From the NCBI GenBank assembly GCA_037389465.1, contig JAZARR010000221.1, forward strand, positions 3,264,501-3,328,500: a stretch of 64,000 nt of DNA, given 5' to 3'. Below the pieces are notes generated by a model. That model saw only the letters and a list, made by a program, of their open reading frames with translations. It did not search any database and was not told where the DNA came from. Made by a program: the position numbers and the translations under genes. Below are positions 51,632 to 62,015 of the stretch, piece by piece. This DNA is from Baylisascaris procyonis. Its lineage: Eukaryota; Nematoda; Chromadorea; Rhabditida; Ascarididae. Each line of letters opens with the position of its first letter. Position 1 is the first letter of the stretch.

Positions 51632-54498
51632 CTAGTCATAAAGTAAAACCCTTGTAGCTTGCAATTTTTCATTTGAACATTCCATTCGAGCAACTGAACT
51701 ATCAGCAAGTTTTATACAACGCTTTAAATGCGGGATATTTCTTCGAACAAAAGTAGTGCACATCATTTCGTTCTCGTCTGCTTTTGTGTAAGAGTGAGAT
51801 TCCCGATATGCATCCAATAATAGTAAAAAAAACTCTTTCCTTAAATAAATAAGACAGAACATCGAAAACGACTAAACACCACAGTAGTATGTTAATAAGA
51901 AAAAACCCAGCGTTTTACCTTCTGCACATACTTAAGGGAATCACCCCTTTCCTTTCGCAATTGAACTATAAGCGCTTGAAATATTTAATTTAAGAAAAAA
52001 AAAAACCCTAAAATGGTGGTTAACAACCATCATGATGACAAAGAAGCAAACACAACAACGTTAAAAAAAATTATATATATGTATATATGGTGGCAACATC
52101 AATGCAAGAGCCATGTTTTACTTTGCGGATGTGGTGGCGCTAGCCATATTTTAATCGGTCGACCTATCTCTGCATATGCACCGTTCACCTACAATGGTAT
52201 TGACTGTTTCTTTTGCTGGAAGTTAGACTTGAAGGAGGAGATTTTTCAACTAATAGAGGTTGGTTCTAAGATGTAACTGGTTTAATTTTGGCAAAAACGG
52301 GTAAATTTTCCGAAATGATCGACGATTCTTTTAACGGAAATTGTGAACAAATTGAAAGGTTAGGCTACCTTAATGATTCATTTAGTTGGGTGAAAAGAGA
52401 TTTTTGAAATATAATCCACTGGAATAGTTATATAAAAGGTGCGAAATAATAGTGCTTATTCTTTTAGATCAAATTTCTTAGTTGAATTTATAGGAAGACA
52501 AATTTTTAGAAAAGTTGCAAATTGAGCGTACATTCTAATAAACTTTGGAGGTCTGAATTAACTCCAATCCAGTTTCCGACAACAACGAAGTTGGATTTAC
52601 TCCAACGACCATCAGAAAATGAGAAAAATCCAATCGAGGTGCAGACAAGGATGGACTCAGTTTATCTCATCGTTATAAACGATTTAACCGTATGGCATTG
52701 TCTGGCATTCTCACATTTTCAATAATCTCTGATGTATTTTCAGCTGTTAATTAGGAATTACATCTTGCAAAGGTTGCAATCTGTTAATGACCCTTTTGCA
52801 AATTGGTGTGATTGGGAATGGTACCCACTCAACTAGATTTAGTTCGGAGGGTTCATTTCAGCGTGATGATATTGGGAAAGATTCCCTCACAAGTGGGTGA
52901 CGTTGCAAGCGATTTACCTTCAGCTCGAGGGAATTGGTCCTTGAGTCGATGGCGCTAATGGGAAATTCACTCTCAATTCTTGGGAGCAGTTCTTCTGAAG
53001 GGGGTGATGCAGAGATTACTTTTGAAGTGGATGGTGTTGGAAGGTGTTCCCATCGAATTGGGAAGGGTTCTAATCCAATATGACAGTGCTATAAAAGATT
53101 GTCCATGTGTAACTCAGATCCTCCCAACTCAGTGCTGTGATTTTCTATGATATTCCATGATCCATTCAATGATAATCTTGTGACTATAACTCAGAAATAT
53201 TTATTAATTGATTCTTTTTTTTACGTGGAATTATTGAACTCGGTCCTGATTTCATTCGTAAATCAACTTTCATCAATTTCTTTCACATCCCGTTCAATTT
53301 GTTTGTGCACTTTCTGTAATTTTGCATACTATGGTAGCATCTTGATTATACCCATGTATTTACGATGACGTCATGCTGCACTTAATTTTTTTTTCTATGA
53401 CGTCATACCCATATCTAAGCATATGTGTGTTTGTCAGTGTGACAGCTTTCATGTGTGTTTGTGAATGTGATAATTTCAACTCATGAACCATAGCGATCAA
53501 ATTGGCGATGTTTGCTTCCAACTGACGATTTCTATCTCATGACCGTTCCGATTCCTGCCCTGAGGGGAAACTTTCTTGCTTGAACCGTATGAATGTGCTC
53601 GAGTGCTACATTCCGGTTCACTCTCCTCAACAAAACAGTTTTTAAATTTCAGTTTAGACAATTCTTATTGCCGCAAAAAAATCGACACACCTCATCAAAG
53701 AGTTTTCATTGAAAATAGCACTCTCGTACTGTTGTTCCTGCCAGTTAGAGGGAGTAGACATAGGCGTTTATTGTTGTCCAAAGACAACCCGTATTGCCTA
53801 TTCATTAGCATTACCTGTCCAGTTATTTTTATCTGTTTATTGCTCTCTTTTCAGGTGTGGAATAAATTCATTGGTACCAACCGGGTTGTCGAAGTGACCT
53901 GATTGGTAGGTGATGAGCACTAATTTATACGACTTCTTCACTGATGTCGAAGTGTTGAAATCTCGGGAACCTGAATACTTCAAGTGCACTAAGGTTGGCT
54001 AAAGTACTCTATTTGGATTTTGTTCTCAAAAAAGTTACATGTCTAAAAAAGGCAATTTGATCACCTGCAGAACGAACGTCTTGAATGATTCTGCTGGAAG
54101 ATACTTTTGAGGTAGCGCTATATCACAGCAGGAAGTTAACGGTCTTTCACCAGCTTACTACACCTGCTGCCTTCTATTGGCTATTTGTACGATGTTATGC
54201 GTAGTCTGTGTTTTTGCAGTAATATATAAAAGCTGGGCGGCTTTTCTTCGCACATATTTTTTCTCCCTCACCCCCTTCTTGGTGTAGCTGTTAGTAGCGA
54301 GTTGTATTTGGCTCTTTTGTAAACACCTGCAACACGCACTATGACGACATCATGTCTGTGCATATGTACTCGTCTGTGTGCACGGCTTATATGCATGAAC
54401 TCTCTGCCCAGCACTTGCGAATCTTGAAAGCTTTTGTTACGTAGTTGGGAATATTGCCTTCGATCCATCACTTTCGATGTTTGCAATCTGATTTTCAT
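51632..54498 (-). CDS. Unrecognised four-exon gene, about 178 aa
   Basis: Four minus-strand exons whose phases all agree: 54498-54327 (ATG; GCAG|gtgttt, phase 1), 53069-52918 (acceptor GGATTAG; CTGAAG|gtaaat, phase 0), 52188-52122 (acceptor CATTGTAG; GCAAA|gtaaaa, phase 1) and 51777-51632 (acceptor AAAGCAG; stop TAG). Product landmarks: MKIRLQTSKVMDRRQYSQL, a His/Arg-rich stretch, a Ser/Pro-rich segment (TPSTSKVISASPPSEELLP), VNGAYAEIGRPIKIWLAPP and a helical C-terminus (HLKRCIKLADSSVARME). No membrane segment or known domain is recognised. The last two exons are the most convincing. The antisense strand is also open over much of the second exon, so that exon is less certain. Confidence 0.42.
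52510..52638 (+). CDS. Candidate plus-strand exon inside an intron of the minus-strand gene
   Basis: Bounded by TTTTTAG and ATCGAG|gtgcag, phase 0 at both ends, 43 codons. It reads LWRSELTPIQFPTTTKLDLL and a Glu/Asn-rich end. Splice sites and composition look genuine, but no neighbouring plus-strand exon could be joined, and the antisense strand is open too. Confidence 0.27.
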
Positions 54499-55442
54499 CA
54501 CTGTTCATGTACAGCTCATAAATGAATTTTCTCTTTTACATTTTATAGGTACAACTGATTTCATCGAAAAACGCATTTAAAACTTCCGTCATTTCTTCTC
54601 AAAAATTTGGACAGCCGACTGCCCTGATAAAGTGAAATGCGAATGCACACAACGTTGCAGCCTCTATATACTTTTTTCCATTTATTTCTTGTCTGCACTG
54701 TGCACCTGATAGGGATAGGGAGTTTGTACATATTGAATGTGTGTACGGTAAGGATGACAGGTTATAGACAGTGGACGTGGTGCAAGTTTTGTGGTTGTAT
54801 TGTCGAAATGATCTATGCATAAGCGGGGACTCGATTCCAGTAACTAATAAAATTTTGATGCTCATCGACCGGCTTGATAGCTGAATTCGTGAGCAGTCAA
54901 CTTAGGTGGGGATTCACACCGACGGATTCGAATGACTGCTAGAATCGCTTGATCGATGCAATATCTGTTTGCTTTTAAAAAATTTTTTTCGAAACAAATT
55001 AACGTAGTTAAGGTTATAATTTGTCTTCTTAAGAAATTATGCAAGTGCAAGGCATAGTAGAATGTTAATAAAGAGGTGTGCTCGTTGCGTAGGTATTCAT
55101 GCCGTATAAATACAACATTACAGATGAGCGGAACAATTTGTAGAGGTCGTTAGAGTAATAGGAATCCGAAGAATACCCATACGAACATTCACTAACGAAG
55201 CGTTTCAGCGTTACAGTGCTCTCATCAGTCAGCAAAGCAACAAAATTTGATCAGTGATTGACTATGTCGTAACATCGAAACATTTGGTCAATAGAGTTTC
55301 GTCTGCGTATTCCTTGATCTGCAGCACAATTGCTGACGATCGTTCGCAATGTGCATTGCAGCATCAATTCACAACTTCTGTTTGTAAGAAGTGAACCGAT
55401 TTATACTTAATGCTATGAGTTTAATAGATCATTTCTTTGAAG

Positions 55443-58400
55443 GTAGTGAATATCGGTTACGATAGCGACGAGGAATTGTTACGTCTACCGTGTAATGCGA
55501 ACGGTATCCAACAGGTGAAAGAAGGTAACATGCAAGCACCACCTGCCATCATAAAAACATTCGTTAGTATCCTAGACGAAGGCTGCAAAAAATACTACGA
55601 TGGTGCATCACCACGATATTCTAGCATCGTTTCACCAGAAAAAGTTAGCACTAACTTGTGATTTTTTCAACTCTACTAGTAATTAAGAATTTATTCGTAA
55701 TGTAGCCTTTAGCAGGAACTTAAATGTCAATGAGTCTTGGGTATGAATGAAGTTGGCCAGTAAATTGCATAATCTGTGGTAAATAATACTGATGAATAAA
55801 TTATCTGCTACTTGAAAGATAACAATAAAGGAATACAGCGCTTTTATTAGAATATTGATGGGTTTTTTCTGCCTATTACGCTTATTAATACTTGCAGATA
55901 GCAAGCCAAAAATTCTCAGAAGGTAATCGAAGGTGACTTTAATTTTGCTTAGAGGTTCTGGCAATTGCCTGTCATATCTTTCTCTGGACGCCGAAATGGG
56001 CATATCTCAACCTAATTTGCGCAAATAAAAATAGCTCCTGTTTTTTTCTGCCTTGCAGAACCTTTTCACCGATTAGTGTAATAGTCTGTGATGTTCACAG
56101 TCAATGAGGCAACAGATAGCGTGATCGCATCACTCTCTATCCTTGTTTCATCCTGGAACAGAGGGTGTTCATCGTCGAGTTTGCGTAAGTAAGCCGAAGA
56201 ACATGCCAAGGGGTGCTGACATGAATATAGGCATTGGTGTGCCGCTCACGTAAGCACTTTGGTATGCAGAATAATAGCTTTATTCTAGATGATCCAGCCT
56301 CTCGTAGAAATGGTCCTTATTTGTATATTGCTATTGGTGCATTCGGCAATTGTAACACTTCTTATATTGCGTGATGGCAACTTATAATCGAATCAAAGCA
56401 CAGCTGGGAACATTTTCAAATGTTTTTGTTGCTTATGAATTTCTCAGATATTTTGAATTATCACTTTCGTTGTGTTTAGAATGATATGTTTGTGATTCAA
56501 TGTGAACTGCGAGATTTGGTTGGATCGGGACGTGCAAAAACTAAAAAAACAGCTAAACAACTCGCTGCTAAGGAAATCCTCCTTCAGGTATGCGAATTGT
56601 TTCCTTCATTGACTATTGTTTGCTGAGGTGCAATTGTGTTTGAATTCAGAGCCGCTATGTTCTATCGAATTCAAGAGGGCCTGGGAAAATAATTTTTTTG
56701 GCTTTTTTCAGAGCTAATTTCTCTTAAAAAACAGCCAGTTTATTTCATGGTTTAAACTATTTTCCTTTTGATTTTTTATTAACTCTTATTTTTAATCTAT
56801 ACCTTTTCAAAGAATTTCAGTTTATTCTAGCATTGATTTCTTGATCGTTTTGGCCACTGACCTGTTCTCATGCTTATGCAAGTGGTGGATCCATTGGGCA
56901 TCTTCAGCTATAACTCAACTCACTATTGAATATTTCATGTGAGAAATTAATAACTCCTCGTTTTTCATTTAACTTTGCTGCTACGATTTCATCCTTCAAC
57001 GAGAAAATTTTGGCTTCTCCTCACGAATTTACAATTTTCTAGCATTATCCACTTGAAGTTCGTCTCATTGTCTCATTTTGAATGTTCTTCTTTCATTTTA
57101 AATTCTCTGCAGATTGCTGAGAAGGGTAACTATTCTGAGTTCGGACTTGGCAAAAGCAAAGCAGCAGCAATAAACTTCTTGCAAGTTTTTTCTTTCTTTA
57201 TTTTTTTAAAAAATTTTATTTTTTTATTGCTAATAGTTGGATTTCTTGTTATTATTACTAAAAATTTGCCGATTGAAACTGCGAATTATCGCATTTTTAA
57301 TTTTGGAAAAGAGAGATCAACTAAACACTTTAATTGCTAAATGATTGTAACGACTCTGAAAACAATGTTTATACTTTTTTTTCAGGAACAGTCTAATGCC
57401 GGAAATGTCAGCTCAAGAAGAGGAAAACGACGGAAGTGAAAACTGGATCGGTAAAATCAACGAAAAGTTCGTTTCAATCTTGATTTTTGTCATTCGATTA
57501 AAAAAGTTCATTAAAATCCCATCGTAAGACTAGGCCGGGAACTTTGTCGAAAATCGAGGTGGGAGAGGGTACTTTCGAAGGAAAGGAACTAGGGGCATTT
57601 TGCCGGCTTCTTTACATGCAAATATTACCGATGAGGAATTACTTTTCCATATTGTTCAGTGATCATATTACAAAGCTTTTGCTATGTTTTGTTTCGCCTT
57701 ATATAACCTATTGAATTTTTTAGTATGCTTCCAGCGGTTTAATAATCCAATGATAAGTCAGCATCAGTTGTTTGGCCCGAATTGGAATCATGAAAAGAGT
57801 TTTTTATTTGGTATTCAGAAAGAAGCCTAAATGCAAAATGACTTATAACACTTTTTTATTTTTACAGGAAAATTGTTGTAGAAATTCTATGGTTTATGAT
57901 TCAAAGGAAGAAAAAATAATGCAATGAAAGATTTCCTTCTTGAGTACTGCTCACTTCAGAAGATATTTCCACAATTTCTTTTCTCTCTGGATGTATTTCC
58001 GGTCGAATTGCTTCCCATTGGTGTCCTGAACCCTTCCAATTGAAAATCGTCTCATAGTATTGCCTTATTAAAAGACTTCTATTAATACCGGACATGTTTT
58101 TGTGAGACTTTTGGGTACTTGCCACTTCATTTGCTGGAGTTGAGCACTGATAGTTACAACTGGAGGGATATCTTTAATTGCAGTTGATGTAGTATTTCTA
58201 AGGAAGCAGAACAAATATATTTTTGGGAAGTGCACTTGATGAGGTTATTTTTCGAACTATTCTAAGGCAAACTGAATGAATGTTTTTGAGTGTGATTTTT
58301 TAAAGATAATTTTTCTTCTACGAAATGAAATTATTGAATAGGATAAAGCTAATTCGATGATGATTTAAGATGGAAGGGAATGTGGAATAGATATTTTGCC

Positions 58401-61400
58401 TGTTTTCTGGATGAAGTCCCTTATGTTGGGTAATGTGAGGAGGTTTCCTTGAATGTTTTTGTGATTATTTTACTCTTTTATATATTCGTATTTTTACATT
58501 TCATGAAAACTATTTAGATGTCAGAGGCTAAAGTTACGCGCCGCAATATATGAAGTGGAAGATCGTGGCACACCGACGCAACATCTATTTGTAGCTACTT
58601 GCTCAGTTTATCGGCTTGTAGCAACCGGACAAGGACGCACCAAGAAGGCGGGTTTTCCTAAATTTCATAGCGCAAATTGTTTTGATTATTTTGCTGAGGT
58701 GGTAGAATATTTTCAAAGAAGTCCTTATTTGTTTACTTGTGTTACTTTAAAAGTCTTGTTTGTTACTTCTAAGAGAAAGGAATAATTTCTATAACATCGA
58801 AATTGAAAATTGAGTGTTTATTTATTTATTCTTAATGCCGATTGGCTAGAAGCTGTTACTCTCCTTCATGGAACGTTGCCGCATTCCGTCTTAGACGTAT
58901 CGTTCCCAACGGTTGGTTTTACAATCATGAGCAAATTTTCAACGTTGTTGATATCCAGCCAATACGCGCTATCAGTCATATATTTGGGCATCGATCAGTT
59001 CTTGAATGATGTTTGATCATTTAAATTTGTTGTATTATCGTAAATGAGGTATTCAACTCTTCGAGTGTATGGATTATTTCTTGATGTTTGGAGGAAATTG
59101 AATGAACACTTGATTAATTTAACGGAAGATTCACTCGGATATTAAAAGGGACGTCCAGAGTTTGCAGTTGTTGATATTCGAATATTGATGTAACGATGGG
59201 AATCGAACTGACACTTGAGATAAATACTTTGCGGTATGATATATGACTCGTTTAACGGCAGCGTTTTGTGCGAGATTGTTGCCTGAAAGATGTGCTGTAC
59301 TCCATCGAATGTCGCTGACTGTAGTGAGGCTACGCCTCAGTGTTGTCTATCGTTTTAACTGTAAATTATTCTGAAGAATTGTGGATTTTAATCCTTTCCT
59401 TCACTCTGTCACTGTAATTTTTTTATTATCTTTTCAAGGTTTAGTTCTAAACATAATTTTTTAAGGCTGCGAAGATGCAAGCAGCTCAGGAAATGTACAA
59501 ACTGTTAGAGGAGAATAATGAACTGATCCAACAAGGCAAGGATGAGTTGGAGGCTGCAGTGGAAGAAAATATGCAGGCAGACCAAGCTGTGACGATAAGT
59601 GAAAAGGAAACGGTTGATTCAGTATCAGCCCACTCATCAGAACAACAGTCACAGCCAATCATCTCACCAACAGAAGTATGTTCGAAGCAATGTTCAATGC
59701 ACGTATAAACTTTATAAGGCAATCAATCAAAAACTTTGAAAGTCCTTAGCAGCATAAAGAGGCAATATGCATCTATGTGAAATGACATGGTTAGTATGAT
59801 GCAATATTATTCGTATTCTTTTGGGTCGAATTGATATAAATATGTAAGCTTTGATATGATATGAAGCTAATAATATTCTAACGAAAAAGCTTTGAATTAT
59901 TTGTAAATGAATTTAGGATTATAGAGGGATGGCCGCCAGTTTATGTGTGTATCTACTTTAAAACTTGACCCTGTTGTTACTAAATATTTTGGATAGAATC
60001 GTTGTTATAATAGTCATTGATTTCTGAAAGAAGAAGGCAGCCATAGCAGGATTACCTTTTCTGCAGAAAATTCCAAGTTTCTAGTGCAGATCTTTCAATC
60101 TGTTTTTTATATCTGCGTTCATCTTCTCCACATTCCGAAATTCCCGACACGCTAGTGTTAATAGCGCGCCATAAAGTTGTATAAGTTGCCGTGTTGATCG
60201 TTTAGACTTTCATCACTAACAGTTATGGCGTCCTTCAGGCGGAAGTTTGTTCAGATATTTGAGTAGTAATAGAGCATAGTGCTGAAATCGGATCCATTCA
60301 AGTAGAAAGCATTGATGAGCAACATAGCAGATAGAACTTTCTGTAATTTAAATATGTAATCAATGCATTTGGGAATGAAAAAAAAAATTGCATTTATATT
60401 TATATAAAAGTTAAGGTAACGAAGATCGAGGAGAAACAAAATGATTCATCAGCAATAAAAATGATACAAGAGGCACTATTGGCTGCAGAAGTGAATTCGA
60501 AGGGATTGCAAACAAAACTGCAAAAAGTTGTGAATGCTGGTGAGTCTTCCATCGAAAACATCTTCGCCAAGCAAGAGTTATCGTTTACGATTCTGGAGCA
60601 ACCGGATATTAATGGTTCGTTTTGATAGTTGTTACATTGTACAATTATTCATCATATGATTCTCCCAAGTTGGATAACTGCCAAATGTAACCATCAAAAT
60701 ATTCATCTAAAAATAGAATTTGTAAGTAGTTTATTTCTTCTGAAGACGTCGGCTAAGCCATTTTGTTAGCGAATGCGTCAGATTAGAAGGAATGATCTGA
60801 ATTGGACTAGATGCAGCACCTTGTTAAAGACATTATTGGAACTTTGCGTTAACGCTAGGGAAAGGAGGGGGAGGGAAGCAGGAGGGGCGTAAAGGAGTAC
60901 GGGATGTTACGAAGGAAGTGGGTTAGAGCGAAAATGTTGTAGGTTTGTGTAAAGATGGGGACGATTTGGAATTTGCGGTGATGAAATGTTGTAACATGAA
61001 ACTGCAGAAAAACATATAGTGGCTGTAGTAATTTGTAGTTCATATCTATCTCCCCATAATTCTTGTTATTTTCGACAAATCGTTTCCGTTTTCCGTGTTT
61101 TTCCATCTTATTTCCCACCAAATGACCGCGGATCCATCCCTCTTCTCCCTCTCCCTCCCCCACTTGCCATTCAGAATAGGGTTAAAGGCACCCAAGATTG
61201 GAAAGTCGATGTGACATATAATTTGATATTAATATGCATGCGCTGTTAACGTTCATGTGTGAAGTGAATTTGCATAAACCTTGATCCTGCTTTTTTTGCC
61301 TTTTTTGCATTTTTGCATTTTGCATTTTCATAAATGGGTTCCCAGGTGGAGTATGATGGAGTAAGGATGTATTGCACAAGTTGCAAACTAGCGTGTTTTA

Positions 61401-62015
61401 TAGGGATAAAAGTGCAAGTATTCATTTAGAGTTATGTTTCATTACAAGTTCTATTTATCTGCCTTTGGCTGGGTGATCGTTCTGATGAGATCCTTATAAG
61501 AAGCATAAAATAAGCGATGTTCAAGTCTGAGATGTTCTCGTGCAAAAAACCCTTTTGTTTTATACCAGTAACTTGGCTCATTTTTATTATATGAGCAAAT
61601 TGTTCTGGTTACATTGGCAATACCTATCTTCGGTTTTCTTATTCATGCTGTAAAATTTCTCTGTCAATTTTCCTTTCTTTTTTTAAGGTTTGCCTAGTTT
61701 TGTATATTCATAACAATAGACTACGGGTATTTTTAATAGAGAACCTGTTGTTGATTAGGCTCGTTGGCTTATTGGCGTTGGTTGACGCGTGCTACCTGAG
61801 GTCTCACTGAGTCGGCTGGCTGGAGTAAGCGATGATTGGATCATTTTTCAGGATGTGTGCAGTGTATGCTGAAGGTGGTTGGCCCGAACGGAGAATCTAA
61901 TGTATTTGGAGGGACGGGTCAGACAGAAGAGGCATCGAGGGATTGTGCGGCAAGGGCTGCCTTCATATATTTGGACACATTCTTAAAAGCAGCCATGAAG
62001 AGTCAGCAGCAGTGA
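55443..62015 (+). CDS. rde-4: RDE-4 orthologue, dsRNA-binding RNAi initiation factor
   Basis: Eight coding exons: 55443-55643, 56480-56587, 57113-57180, 57386-57466, 58518-58647, 59466-59675, 60416-60614 and 61852-62015 (TGA), 386 codons in all; C. elegans RDE-4 has 385 aa. In the worm RDE-4 binds long dsRNA and delivers it to Dicer. dsRBD1: IIKTFVSILDEGCKKYY, then FVIQCELRDLVGSGRAKTKK and AKQLAAKEILL. dsRBD2: ENWIGKINEKCQRLKLRAAI (RDE-4 has ENWVGKLQEKSQKSKLQAPI), then GQGRTKKAAKMQAAQEMYKLL. A charged linker follows, then a third degenerate dsRBD near the C-terminus (NVFGGTGQTEEASRDCAARA, like the RDE-4 end). Exons 3 and 5 need GC donors (TTCTT|gcaagt and AAGAAG|gcgggt) to keep frame. The 5' end is open: the first in-frame ATG is 55530, just before dsRBD1. 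Similarity to RDE-4 is recalled, not computed. Confidence 0.9.

Noticed and set aside
52013..52276. 87-codon plus-strand ORF with several Cys and Trp residues
   Set aside because: It overlaps the minus-strand exon 52188-52122, which fits a phase-consistent chain; the ORF has no splice or family support.
59200..59225. GGGAATCGAACTGAC, resembling a minus-strand tRNA T-arm
   Set aside because: No matching A box, acceptor stem or anticodon arm nearby.
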